Source: JACVRN01 sp963715565 (GTDB lineage Bacteria; Acidobacteriota; Blastocatellia; Pyrinomonadales; Pyrinomonadaceae). Taken from it: a stretch of DNA of 64,000 nucleotides. Shown here piece by piece: positions 24,935-33,381 of the stretch. The DNA lies in contig OY970256.1 of assembly GCA_963715565.1 (NCBI GenBank), forward strand, positions 5,208,001-5,272,000. Reading direction: 5' to 3'. The translations under genes and the position numbers were made by a program. The notes under the pieces are model-generated. The model had not been told where the DNA came from. It worked only from the letters and a program-made list of their open reading frames with translations, and made no database searches. Each line of letters starts with the position of its first letter. Position 1 is the stretch's first letter.

Positions 24935-25460
24935 AGCCGTAGATAATCTCCTTCGCGGGCTCGGCCTCTGTCTCTCCGCGCATGCGCGCGGCGGCCAGCT
25001 CGACGGCCTCGTAAATTTTGATATAGCCCGTGCAGCGACAGAGATTGCCCGACAGTGCTTCTTTAATCTCTGCGCGCGAAGGCTCCGGATTTGATTTCAG
25101 TAGCTCCTGCGCGACGAGCAGGAAGCCGGGCGTGCAATAGCCGCACTGCGCCGCGCCCAAATCCGCAAAGGTTTCCTGCAAAGGATGAAGACGCCCTCCT
25201 TCGCTCATGCCTTCGACGGTCGTGACCTCGCGGCCCTCCATGTCCAGGCCGAGCGCGAGACACGAAAGCACGCTTCGCCCGTCTACGAGCACAGCGCATG
25301 TTCCACATTCGCCAAGCTCGCAGCCGTGCTTTGTGCCCGTCAGGTTAAGGTCTTCGCGTAAGACTTCCAAGAGCGTTTTGTGCGGCGCAAAAGCCGCCTC
25401 CACGCTCTCGCCGTTCAGCGTGAACTCGATATGAGCTTTCTGTTTCGTTCTTTCAGTCAT
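24927..25460 (-). CDS. [2Fe-2S] subunit of the molybdenum hydroxylase
   Basis: 177 residues, normal for the small subunit. The plant-type cluster motif CELGECGTCAVLVDGRSVLSC (about 42-68) and the second cluster motif CGYCTPGF with GNLCRCTGY (about 105-145) are complete. It passes electrons between the molybdenum centre and FAD. First gene of the operon (small, large, coiled coil, FAD subunit, nucleotidyltransferase), with an 8-base overlap to the next gene. Confidence 0.93.
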   Translation of the reverse strand: MTERTKQKAHIEFTLNGESVEAAFAPHKTLLEVLREDLNLTGTKHGCELGECGTCAVLVDGRSVLSCLALGLDMEGREVTTVEGMSEGGRLHPLQETFADLGAAQCGYCTPGFLLVAQELLKSNPEPSRAEIKEALSGNLCRCTGYIKIYEAVELAAARMRGETEAEPAKEIIYGYE

Positions 25461-25540
25461 GACTCTTTAGATTGTATGACGGATAGGGCGCGCGGGTGAA
25501 ATCCGTGAAGCAGTGGTTCTGTATCACCGTGAGGATTTTT

Positions 25541-26428
25541 TCAGGACGCCTTGACCATCACGTCGTCCTTCTGTTTGGCGCGATTGAGCACGATGTTGTC
25601 TATCAGGCGCGTCTTGCCTATGCGTACGGCGAGCGCGATGAGGACCGCGCGGTCGTCCAACTTATCAACCTTTTCCAAAGTGTCAGCGTCCGACACGCTC
25701 ACGTAATCAAGCTCGGCCAGTGGCTCTGTCTCGACTGTGGAGCGCACCCAGTCAGCGAGGCGCGCACTGTGACGCTCGCCGCCCTTGTAAGCTTCTTTGG
25801 CTGTCAGCAGCGCGCGGTAGAGCACAGTGGCGGCCCTGCGCTCGTCCTCTTTCAGATATTGGTTGCGCGACGAGAGCGCGAGGCCCGATTCTTCGCGCAC
25901 CGTGGGCATCACGACAATCTCCGTGTCGAAAGCAAGGTCGCGCGTCAGGCGTTTGATAATCAAAGTCTGCTGCGCGTCCTTCTGGCCGAAGAAGGCAAAG
26001 TCCGGGCGTATGATGTTGAAGAGAATAGTGACGACTGTCGCCACGCCGCGAAAGTGGCCGGGACGCGCCACACCTTCCATCTGGTCCGAAATGCCCTCGA
26101 CCTTGACGTAGGTCGAAAAGCCTTTTGGATAAATCTCCTCAGGCTGCGGCGCGAACAGATAGTCTACGTTGTACTCGGTCAGAAGCGCGGCGTCTTTCGT
26201 CAAATCGCGCGGGTAGTGTGCAAAGTCCTCGCCGGGGCCGAACTGCGTCGGGTTGACGAAGACCGACACGACGACGACATCGCACATGCGCCGCGCCTCG
26301 CGCACCAGACTCAGGTGGCCTTCGTGCAGCGCGCCCATCGTCGGCACAAGCCCGATGGTCTGGTCCTGTTCGCGGCGCACTTTGCGCGCGACACTGCTCA
26401 TGCGTTGACGACGATTGATGATCTCCAT
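25541..26428 (-). CDS. panC: Pantoate-beta-alanine ligase
   Basis: 295 residues from ATG 26428; the open frame continues to 26542 but the extension overlaps panB and lacks similarity. The motif VPTMGALHEGHLSLV carries the HxGH nucleotide-binding signature, and FVNPTQFGPGEDFAHYPR and FFGQKDAQQTLIIKR are typical. It condenses pantoate and beta-alanine to pantothenate using ATP. It lies 25 bases downstream of panB, its pathway partner. Confidence 0.95.
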   Translation of the reverse strand: MEIINRRQRMSSVARKVRREQDQTIGLVPTMGALHEGHLSLVREARRMCDVVVVSVFVNPTQFGPGEDFAHYPRDLTKDAALLTEYNVDYLFAPQPEEIYPKGFSTYVKVEGISDQMEGVARPGHFRGVATVVTILFNIIRPDFAFFGQKDAQQTLIIKRLTRDLAFDTEIVVMPTVREESGLALSSRNQYLKEDERRAATVLYRALLTAKEAYKGGERHSARLADWVRSTVETEPLAELDYVSVSDADTLEKVDKLDDRAVLIALAVRIGKTRLIDNIVLNRAKQKDDVMVKAS

Positions 26429-26453
26429 AAATGAGGGGAAGGGTCTTAACAGT

Positions 26454-27350
26454 TTACGAGGGTCGCTCGATCTCCGGCTTTTCTTCTTTCTCGGCCACGT
26501 GCAGCTCTGCGGCGGCTTCGGCAGGCAGACCGTAGCTTTCACTTTCGGACGGATAAGCGCCGCCTCTAACGTCTTCGGCGAAGCGGCTGATGGCGTCCGT
26601 CATCACCTCTCGCAGGTTGGCGTAGGGGCGCACAAAGCGCGCGAGCTTGCCAAAGGTCAGCCCCAGCATGTCGTGCAGGACCAGGACCTGTATGTCGCAA
26701 TGAACGCCCGCGCCGATACCTATGGTCGGAATCTTGACGCTCTCTGTAATCATCCGCGCAATCTCGCGCGGCACGACTTCGAGCACAATCGCAAACGCGC
26801 CTGCGTCTTCCAGCGCCTTTGCATCATCAAGGAGCGCACGAGCGGCTTCCGCCGTCTTGCCCTGCACGCGATAGCCGCCGAGCTTGTTGACGGATTGCGG
26901 CGTCAAGCCAATGTGGCCCATAACAGCAATCTCTTCATCAACGAGCCGCTTCACAAGGGGCGCGCGCTTGCGACCGCCTTCGAGCTTCACGGCTTCGGCT
27001 GCACCATCTTTAATCAAACGGAGCGCATTGCGCACAGTCTCGTCCGCGCCCGTGTGAAAAGTGCCGTAGGGCATGTCCGCAACGAGCAAAGCGCGCTGCA
27101 CGCCGCGACGCACCGCTCGTGTGTGCGTCACTATCTCGTCCAAGGTTACGGGCACGGTGTTGCCGTAACCGAAGATGACGTTGCCGATTGAGTCGCCGAC
27201 GAGAATGATGTCAATGCCTGCCTCGTCCACGATGCGCGCGGTCGGATAATCGTAAGCCGTCAAACAGACAAGCCGCTCGCCGCGCTCTTTGCTGGCGCGC
27301 AGGCTGGGGGCGGTCACCTTTTCGGGTCGTTGCGGTTTGAGATAGGCCAT
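26454..27350 (-). CDS. panB: 3-methyl-2-oxobutanoate hydroxymethyltransferase
   Basis: 298 residues from ATG 27350; an upstream extension to 27398 is not conserved. LVCLTAYDYPTARIVDEAGID, ILVGDSIGNVIFGYG and VMGHIGLTPQSVNKLGGY are the PanB signatures, including metal- and substrate-binding residues. It transfers a hydroxymethyl group from methylene-tetrahydrofolate in pantoate synthesis. The C-terminal tail (about 265-298) is Glu/Ala-rich and longer than usual. Operon with panC. Confidence 0.95.
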   Translation of the reverse strand: MAYLKPQRPEKVTAPSLRASKERGERLVCLTAYDYPTARIVDEAGIDIILVGDSIGNVIFGYGNTVPVTLDEIVTHTRAVRRGVQRALLVADMPYGTFHTGADETVRNALRLIKDGAAEAVKLEGGRKRAPLVKRLVDEEIAVMGHIGLTPQSVNKLGGYRVQGKTAEAARALLDDAKALEDAGAFAIVLEVVPREIARMITESVKIPTIGIGAGVHCDIQVLVLHDMLGLTFGKLARFVRPYANLREVMTDAISRFAEDVRGGAYPSESESYGLPAEAAAELHVAEKEEKPEIERPS

Positions 27351-27502
27351 CTTTTTGACTTTCTGCCAAATTGATACGCGGTGACCACACTGCTCCATAG
27401 GGAAAGGCGGTCACCGCTCTGTTTGTCTCATAACGCTACATAGGAGTTACGCAAGGAGCCAATTATAGGCTCACTACGGCACGCGCGGCAAGCAAGAAGA
27501 AT

Positions 27503-27793
27503 AGAGGTCGGAGGTCAGAGGTTAGAGGCTAGTCAAAAGCGTCAGCCAGACATCAGCCGAGTTTAGCTCCGTCAGGAGCGAAATGTTTATAGCTCGCGAA
27601 CGATTAAGAGAATCAAGCTCCGTAGGAGCGGCATGTTCAGCATACATGACATGCCGCTCCTACGGAGCTTGATTCTTATCTTGCTCTGATTGGCTATAAA
27701 CATCTCGCTCCTAGCGGAGCGAGGAATCATGCTTATCCTTCTCTCGAACCGTCTTTCTCTTACTAGCCTCTGACCTCTGACCTCTGATCTCTT
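27503..27793. repeat. Nested palindromic element inside GAGGTCAGAGG word arms
   Basis: The outer arms (27503-27533 and 27762-27793) are made of GAGGTC/AGAGGTTAGAGG words. They enclose the inner palindromic element 27565-27722, a second copy of the one at 10921-11080 (AGCTCCGT.AGGAGCG, ATGTTTATAGC, central CTCCGTAGGAG hairpin). The right outer arm runs into the stop codon of folK. Confidence 0.8.
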
Positions 27794-28302
27794 CATTTCC
27801 AGCGCTCGACTTTTGCTTGATCGGGCGTGTCGGAGAGTAGCTCCATGATGGTTCGTTGCGCGAGGGGATGGACGAGGTGCGGCGCGATTTCGGCAAGCGG
27901 CGTGAGCACGAAGCGGCGCAGGTGCAGGCGCGGGTGCGGCAAGGTCAATAGCGCGCTCGTGCGTTGCTCGTCTCCGTAAAGCAGCAGGTCAAGGTCTATC
28001 TTGCGCGGGCCGCGTCTCGTGCTGCGGCGACGGCCAAGGGCATATTCGATGCGTAAGAGGCGCGCGAGGAGTTGTTCGGGCGTCCATCGCTCTACGTTCG
28101 ACAATTCCGCGACCATGTTGAGAAACGCCGGTTGGTCTGTGACATCCACGGGCTCGGTTTCGTAAATATAGGAAAGCCGTGAGGGGTGAAGCCCGGCGTC
28201 TATCATCCCGCGCACCGCGAGCAGTAGATAGCCCGCACGGTCGCCCATGTTCGATCCCAAACTGACGTAAGCTTTAATCTGCGTGTCCTTCATGTGCGGC
28301 AT
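27793..28302 (-). CDS. folK: Dihydropterin pyrophosphokinase (folate synthesis)
   Basis: 169 residues. YVSLGSNMGDRAGYL, the central PAFLNMVAEL and RRGPRKIDLDLLLYGD are the HPPK signatures, including the metal-binding Asp pair. It transfers pyrophosphate from ATP to 6-hydroxymethyl-dihydropterin. ATG 28302 or ATG 28293 could be the start. The stop codon abuts a word-repeat arm. The genes for other folate steps are not adjacent. Confidence 0.94.
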   Translation of the reverse strand: MPHMKDTQIKAYVSLGSNMGDRAGYLLLAVRGMIDAGLHPSRLSYIYETEPVDVTDQPAFLNMVAELSNVERWTPEQLLARLLRIEYALGRRRSTRRGPRKIDLDLLLYGDEQRTSALLTLPHPRLHLRRFVLTPLAEIAPHLVHPLAQRTIMELLSDTPDQAKVERWK

Positions 28303-28607
28303 CTAGCGCTAAAAATCCATGTGTATAAAATCCGGGCTCGAAATCGCGGGCGCTCCATAAAGCTTATGCTATACTGGCTTTGTTTCGCCAATTGCGTGGG
28401 CAATCAAATGGCGCTCGGCCCTTTTGTCGTCAGGATAGTTTTCTGGCGTGCGCGAGTGCAAAGATTTAAACCGTTGCGGCCCTTTTCGGGGTTGCGCAGA
28501 TTCCAGCGATGAGCCGAAAAAATTGCGCGGCGTGCTTTAACCGGAACGCTTGAAGCAATGAAACGACGGCGCATCCGGGCGGGTGAGCAAGCCCCGTCCA
28601 GACAAAA
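28303..28607. other. Intergenic stretch between divergent genes
   Basis: TATACT at 28370-28375 could be a -10 element for the plus-strand gene, but no matching -35 box is clear. A leader of about 230 bases would follow. It has some GC-rich local pairing but no RNA family that I recognise, and no convincing gene. Confidence 0.35.
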
Positions 28608-29942
28608 ATGGCTCGCAGAAAATTTCGCAGCAACCAGCGGCACGAACCCGTCACGGAACGCTCTTTTCAGGAGTTCCTGCTTTCCACGCCCGCACCGCAG
28701 ACCTCGCGCACAGAATTAATGCGTATGGTCCGAGGCGGCGAGGACACCTTCCTTGAGCTGAAGGTCAAGCTCTCGAACACGGAAAAAATAGCACAGGAGA
28801 TTGTCGCGCTCGCTAATACGGGCGGCGGCGTTATCGTCTTTGGCGTCAACGACCAATTGCGCGTCGAAGGCGTGGACGATGCAGAGAGCGTGCAGGCGGA
28901 ACTCGTACGCATCTGTCGCGAGGAGATAGAGCCGCCGCTTGTGCCCTTGATTGACCGCATTGCTTTCGATAACGGACGCCGCATCGTCGCGCTCGACGTG
29001 GAAGGCCGCCGCCGCCCCTACAGGACCGTGCGCGAGGGTCGCTTCTACATGCGCTTCGGCTCGGAAAAGCGCGAGGCTTCGCGCGAAGAATTGTCCGCCC
29101 TGATAGACGAGGCGCGCCCCTTTCGTTACGAGAACGTGCCGGTCATGGGAGCAACCGTCGAAGACATAGACGAAGCGCACCTGTGGAGCTACCTGCGCGA
29201 ATTCGAGGGCGACGCTTTTACGGAAGCGAGCGCCGCGAATTATCCTACGGAAGACGTGCTCAAACGAGACCTACTGCTCGCAGCTACAGGCGAAGGCGAA
29301 GTCGTCCCGACCGTGGCGGGCGTTCTTCTCTTCGGTCGCGACGAGCGCGTCGCGGAGCTTATCCCGCGCTCCACCGTCTTAGCCACGCGCTTCGCCGGAG
29401 AAACAACTCAGGCGGAAGTGGTCGAACGCGCGGTGCTCACGGGCAACCTGCATACTCTCTACGAAGCCGCGCATCGCTTTATCACCCGGTACGCAGACCT
29501 GTGGGAGACCAGACCGCGAGCTGCATTTTCAGAAAAGGCGGAGAGCGGAGCAGAAGTAGCAGGAGCGGCGAGCGCAGCCGTTGCGCGCTCGAACTATCAC
29601 AGGGGCGCTGTGAGCGAAGCTATTGCGAATGCGCTCGTGCACCGCGACCTTGTCCTGCGCGACGTCGTGACGCGCCTGCACATTTTTGATAGCTCGATTG
29701 AGATCATCAACGCGCGCCGCACGCAGGGGTTTGCGCCGCCCGCGCAGAAGGCCATACGCTACGGCATCCCGCAACGACTGAACCCACAAATCGCGGCCAT
29801 CTTCCAGAGCCCCGCCTACGGTTTACCGCTCGCTTCGGGCGGTCTCCCCAATCTACTGCGACAGGCGCGCCTCTTCTCCGGCCAGCGCCCGGAGCTACGC
29901 GCCTTCAACGACGAATATCGCCTCCGCCTGCACGGGGTATAA
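28608..29942 (+). CDS. AlbA_2/Schlafen-type ATP-binding protein
   Basis: 444 residues. The AlbA_2 domain (about 35-140) has EDTFLELKVKLSN, EIVALANTGGGVIVFGV and the following GRFYMRFGSEKREAS. A COG2865-type C-terminal part with SNYHRGAVSEAIANALVHRDL resembles the GHKL-like ATP-binding region and is followed by NARRTQGFAPP. Members are usually called transcriptional regulators or RNA/nucleic-acid-acting ATPases; the exact activity is not known. It begins ATG 28608. No defence genes lie beside it. Confidence 0.85.
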   Translation: MARRKFRSNQRHEPVTERSFQEFLLSTPAPQTSRTELMRMVRGGEDTFLELKVKLSNTEKIAQEIVALANTGGGVIVFGVNDQLRVEGVDDAESVQAELVRICREEIEPPLVPLIDRIAFDNGRRIVALDVEGRRRPYRTVREGRFYMRFGSEKREASREELSALIDEARPFRYENVPVMGATVEDIDEAHLWSYLREFEGDAFTEASAANYPTEDVLKRDLLLAATGEGEVVPTVAGVLLFGRDERVAELIPRSTVLATRFAGETTQAEVVERAVLTGNLHTLYEAAHRFITRYADLWETRPRAAFSEKAESGAEVAGAASAAVARSNYHRGAVSEAIANALVHRDLVLRDVVTRLHIFDSSIEIINARRTQGFAPPAQKAIRYGIPQRLNPQIAAIFQSPAYGLPLASGGLPNLLRQARLFSGQRPELRAFNDEYRLRLHGV

Positions 29943-30034
29943 ATCTAAAGATTCTACTCTGGAGTTCGCGCCCGGGCATGACTGATGAGAGAAGCTCTGC
30001 CCGAATCGATTGCGATGAAGGAGCCTGTCATCAA

Positions 30035-30295
30035 ATGTTGACACCGACAACAACCTATCTCGCCCTGTTGATAGTGCAGGCGGGCCATCTCCTGCATCAT
30101 CGCTTAACCAAGCGCCATATCAGCTTCGCGGAAGTCATTTCAGCCGCCGTGCTCTGCGTGCCGCCCTTTGTGGTCTCGCTTCCCGCGTGGCTGTTCATGG
30201 GCACGCATCTCGTTTTGATTGCTATCCAGATTATCGGTAGCCTCTGGATAAAGAAGCTTTCGCCCGATTGGTCGAAAAATTCTGGCGCGGTTTAA
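30035..30295 (+). CDS. Small membrane protein, unknown
   Basis: 86 residues from ATG 30035, with GAAGGAG some 12 bases upstream; an alternative start is ATG 29978. Three hydrophobic segments (LALLIVQAGHLL, VISAAVLCVPPFVVSL, LFMGTHLVLIAIQIIGSLWI) and a short basic tail. No family is recognised. A TATAAT (30306-30311) just after its end probably belongs to the next gene. Confidence 0.6.
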   Translation: MLTPTTTYLALLIVQAGHLLHHRLTKRHISFAEVISAAVLCVPPFVVSLPAWLFMGTHLVLIAIQIIGSLWIKKLSPDWSKNSGAV

Positions 30296-30309
30296 GCTAA
30301 AACCATATA

Positions 30310-30771
30310 ATGCCGATGATGCACACCGAGCCGTCAAAGTTCAGGATGATTCGTCGTCTGGCCGCCCTCCTGCTTGTGTTCTGGATGGCCGGTCTGGGAT
30401 GCTTCATCGGCTGCGAAATGAACGCGGCCCCGGCTCAGCATGAAGAAGCCGAGGCATCTGCGACGGCGGCAGAATCATGTCCCTCTAATTCAGGCAGCGA
30501 TTGTTGTCATCAGAAAAAAGGAACTGCTGTAACAGCCGCAACACTCGGAACGCTGCCGTCAGATACGACCGGGATTTCCTGCTGCCCGTTCGCGGGTCAA
30601 CGCGCCGACTCGGCCCGCAAATTTAGCCAAGCCGACACTCCTCTTCAAGTCATCGCCAGTAGCTTCTTAATCTCCCCGGAGGTCAGAACTCCTTCCGCGC
30701 TTTCATCTGCCCGGATAAGAATACCCGATAGGGGAAGCACCTACCTGCGATGTTGCGTCTTTCTGATTTAG
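30310..30771 (+). CDS. Exported cysteine-containing protein, unknown
   Basis: 153 residues (start uncertain: ATG 30310, 30319 or 30346). A hydrophobic signal (LAALLLVFWMAGLGC) ends in a lipobox-like LGC, followed by Cys-rich segments SCPSNSGSDCCHQKKG and SCCPFAGQ. The C-terminal half is ordinary. It lies upstream of another exported Cys-rich peptide and a TlpA-like protein, so the three may serve metal or thiol chemistry in the envelope. Family not recognised. Confidence 0.6.
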   Translation: MPMMHTEPSKFRMIRRLAALLLVFWMAGLGCFIGCEMNAAPAQHEEAEASATAAESCPSNSGSDCCHQKKGTAVTAATLGTLPSDTTGISCCPFAGQRADSARKFSQADTPLQVIASSFLISPEVRTPSALSSARIRIPDRGSTYLRCCVFLI

Positions 30772-30851
30772 AAACAGGTCGAAGTGTGCCTTGAGCCAGC
30801 GAGCCGTTCGCTGGCTAAACTTCCATCTGTTTTCTACATCAGGAGACACAC

Positions 30852-31019
30852 ATGAGATACATCAAAGTTCTCGCACTTACCTTTGCGCTCGGGCTGGCTG
30901 GCGCTGTGTATGCTGCCGGCGGTTATGCGCAATCCACTACACAGGACAAAGCCGAAAGCTGCTGCACGGATAAGAGTTGCTGCACCGGCGGCTCGTGCTG
31001 CAAGATGCACAAGCAGTAA
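30852..31019 (+). CDS. Exported 55-residue CC-motif peptide
   Basis: Short gene with AGGAG just upstream of ATG 30852. The first 27 or so residues form a clear signal peptide (VLALTFALGLAGAVYAAGGYA). The mature part is about 28 residues with three vicinal cysteine pairs in SCCTDKSCCTGGSCCK and a final Met-His. It resembles a tiny secreted metallothionein-like or metal-chaperone peptide; the metal is unknown. A terminator-like hairpin follows at 31038. Confidence 0.75.
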   Translation: MRYIKVLALTFALGLAGAVYAAGGYAQSTTQDKAESCCTDKSCCTGGSCCKMHKQ

Positions 31020-31037
31020 GGCGCACGGCTGAACAAA

Positions 31038-31072
31038 AGCGGGGGCGCTACCACAGTGGAAGCGTCCCCGCT
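31038..31072 (+). terminator. Terminator-like hairpin
   Basis: AGCGGGGGCGCT (31038-31049) pairs with AGCGTCCCCGCT (31061-31072), one mismatch. The T content after the stem is modest. It probably ends the short Cys-rich gene transcript. Confidence 0.55.
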
Positions 31073-31158
31073 GTTCCTCATCACGACGTGACAGTCTTGA
31101 TTTACCGTGCGCTATTTAATGAATAGCTGCACTTTTGTTCTGCGAGCATGATAGTCAA

Positions 31159-32088
31159 ATGAAAATTCTTTTCGCGTTATTACTTCTGGTTTCACTGGCC
31201 GGGATAGCTTCGGCCCAGATTCCTTCCGTCAAGCTCGAAGGGCAGGTTGTGTGCTGCGCCGATTGCTGGGCGGAAGAGGATCGTACGAAGGTCGAGTATG
31301 GAACGGCGGAAGATTTGCTCAAGGCAAAATCCTGCGTGGAAGGCGGTGACCCGACGCTGCTGGCCGTCAGGGAAGGGGACCGCTTCACGCTTTATCAATT
31401 AGAGCAGGGGAAATTCCGTTTGCAGGGCAAGAACTGGCTTGAATTCGTCGGCAAGCGTGTATCGGTCGAAGGCAGTGTGCGCCGCTCCGGTAAAACAAAC
31501 TCGGTCCGCGTGGACGCGCTTCAGGTGTTGGCCGTGAGTATGGCCGAACGCGACGCTGCTAAAGTCGTCGGGCAGGAGCTTGAGCTTGCGCTCAAAGATT
31601 TGTTCGGCGCGGAGCAGCGTCTGAGCCAACAGAAGGGGCGCATCGTCGTTCTGAATTTCTGGGCGACGTATTGTGTGCCGTGTCGCAGAGAGATGCCAGA
31701 CCTCGCGGCGATTCAAAACGCATATGCTGCGCTCGGCGTTCAGGTCATAGGCGCTTCCACGGACGAAGCCTCTGAGCGCGCCAAGGTCTTGCAGTTTATC
31801 AAAGAGACGAAAATCAATTTTCCCGTCTGGATGGGCGCGACCACCGTAGACATGGTGCGTTTCGGTTTGGGCTCGGCGCTGCCCGGAACAGTCATCATTG
31901 GCCGCGACGGGCGCATCGCGAAAGTTATTTCCGGCGTCGTTAACCAGTCGGACCTGCGGCAGATGATTGAACGAATGCTGGCAACGGCAGAAGCCACCGC
32001 GAAGCTGGAAGAACCCAAAGACGTGGAGCGTACGCCGAAAGAAAAATCACGCGAGCGCCCACCACGCGCGTCGAGCGTTCCTTCATGA
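31159..32088 (+). CDS. TlpA-like thioredoxin-fold exported protein
   Basis: 309 residues from ATG 31159 with a signal peptide (ending ASA-QIP). Two parts: an N-terminal module (about 20-125) with VVCCADCW, and a TlpA thioredoxin domain (about 140-275) with the active site WATYCVPCRRE and the proline LPGTVIIGRDGRI. The C-terminus is a basic, Pro/Ser-rich tail. It probably reduces or isomerises disulphides in the envelope, possibly of the Cys-rich proteins encoded just upstream. Confidence 0.88.
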   Translation: MKILFALLLLVSLAGIASAQIPSVKLEGQVVCCADCWAEEDRTKVEYGTAEDLLKAKSCVEGGDPTLLAVREGDRFTLYQLEQGKFRLQGKNWLEFVGKRVSVEGSVRRSGKTNSVRVDALQVLAVSMAERDAAKVVGQELELALKDLFGAEQRLSQQKGRIVVLNFWATYCVPCRREMPDLAAIQNAYAALGVQVIGASTDEASERAKVLQFIKETKINFPVWMGATTVDMVRFGLGSALPGTVIIGRDGRIAKVISGVVNQSDLRQMIERMLATAEATAKLEEPKDVERTPKEKSRERPPRASSVPS

Positions 32089-32115
32089 CCGCTTTGACCG
32101 GGCGAAGGTCGCGCC

Positions 32116-32640
32116 GTGAGCGGGACGGGAAACACTGATGAAGCGAGATGGACGTTTGGCGTGCGCCTGATAGCCAATCAGATAGACCGTGCGCGTTGGC
32201 GTAATACTTTGACTTACAGATTTCATCCGCGCTTGACCGCAGGCGTCGAATACAACCCGCTCGCCGGGAAGGTTTCGCCTCTGGTCAACGTGGTGGCCCT
32301 GACCGAAACGGAGCGGCGACCGGCACTCATCTTCGGAACCAGTTCCGACCGCATAGGCACTCCCGACGGGCAATCGTTTTACGCGACGCTCAGCAAAAAT
32401 CTGCCTGAAACGGGGCTGCCAATCGCGCCCTATGTGGGGCTGGCTTACGGGACGCATGAAGACCGCTTGCGCGCCATCGGCGGCTTGAACATCTTTTTCG
32501 GAGAGCGTTGGAGCATGACCTTTGTGTTCGACGGCGTGCGCGTGCATCCGCTCTTAAACTACACGCGTGGGCGACATCAGTTCGGCGTCATCATGGAGCG
32601 CGGGCGCAACCCGGGCCTGAGCTACAGCATTTCGTTTTGA
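32116..32640 (+). CDS. Small beta-rich, barrel-like protein, unknown
   Basis: 174 residues starting at GTG 32116. Alternating hydrophobic strands (ARWTFGVRLIANQIDRARWR, LTAGVEYNPLAGK, FYATLSK, IAPYVGLAYGT) end in the aromatic C-terminus LSYSISF, typical of outer membrane proteins. No signal peptide is visible from this start, so the N-terminus may be incomplete or the assignment wrong. It follows the TlpA-like gene by 27 bases. Confidence 0.6.
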   Translation: MSGTGNTDEARWTFGVRLIANQIDRARWRNTLTYRFHPRLTAGVEYNPLAGKVSPLVNVVALTETERRPALIFGTSSDRIGTPDGQSFYATLSKNLPETGLPIAPYVGLAYGTHEDRLRAIGGLNIFFGERWSMTFVFDGVRVHPLLNYTRGRHQFGVIMERGRNPGLSYSISF

Positions 32641-32683
32641 CGCCTGAGTCTGAGCAGACAAGACTCATTCAACACTGAGAGAG

Positions 32684-33175
32684 ATGAAAATAGTTCGAGA
32701 GACAGGCAGCCATTTTGATCTTGACGAAGAGGCGGCGCGCTCTTTGATGGAAGAGATTTTGTCCGAGCCGCTCTTTGCGCATCTGGCTACCGGGAGCGAG
32801 GAAGGCCCGCGCGAATCTCCCGTCTGGTTTCTGTGGGAAGAGAATGCCCTGTGGATTATAGGCAACCGCCGGACAGACTCTTTTCCGGGCCGCATCGAGC
32901 GTGATGCGCGCACGGCCATAGGCATCGTGGATTTCGACGTCGAGACGGGCCGCGTCCGTCACGTAGGCTTTCGCGGCCACGCACGGCTTGAGCCGCACGA
33001 CCCCGCGCGCATGCAGCGACTTCTCAAAAAATATATGGGAGACAAAGAGCGCTGGGACGCGCGGTTCGTGGAGATACTGGACGACACGGACTACATCTTC
33101 ATACGCTTCGAGCCGGAAACGGCTGTTGTCCGCGACCAATCTTATCAACTGAGTACGAGCGTACTTGACGAGTGA
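32684..33175 (+). CDS. Pyridoxamine 5'-phosphate oxidase-family flavoprotein
   Basis: 163 residues of the split-barrel FMN-binding family. EPLFAHLATGSEEGPRESPVWFLWEENALWIIGN is the typical core, followed by ARTAIGIVDFD and HVGFRGHARLE. Such proteins bind FMN, F420 or haem; the cofactor is not determinable here. Its stop codon TGA (33173-33175) lies at the border of the repeat block that follows. Confidence 0.85.
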   Translation: MKIVRETGSHFDLDEEAARSLMEEILSEPLFAHLATGSEEGPRESPVWFLWEENALWIIGNRRTDSFPGRIERDARTAIGIVDFDVETGRVRHVGFRGHARLEPHDPARMQRLLKKYMGDKERWDARFVEILDDTDYIFIRFEPETAVVRDQSYQLSTSVLDE

Positions 33176-33361
33176 GCCCCTGAAAGGGGCGGTATAACAG
33201 TAGCCCACGGCGTGAGCCGTGGGAACATGCGTTGAATAAAAGATTGAGCCCCGGAGGGGCGACATCCAATGTCGCCCCTCCGGGGCTTCATAAATTCTTC
33301 TGATGCGTGATCCCGGCACTGACGTGCCGGGCTACTATTATACCGCCCCTTTCAGGGGCTC
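33174..33361. repeat. GAGCCCCTGAAAGGGGCGG repeat block
   Basis: Outer arms GAGCCCCTGAAAGGGGC (33174 onward) and GCCCCTTTCAGGGGCTC (to 33361) enclose a CCCACGGCGTGAGCCGTGGG palindrome, a central GAGCCCCGGAGGGGCGAC hairpin and a CCCGGCACTGACGTGCCGGG palindrome. Related to the block at 19267-19472. It separates two convergent genes. Confidence 0.8.
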
Positions 33362-33381
33362 AGGTCAAGGCGCTTTCGTTT

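Noticed and set aside
25496..26434. Plus-strand open frame of 312 codons
   Set aside because: Antisense shadow of panC, whose HxGH and other signatures are clear on the minus strand.
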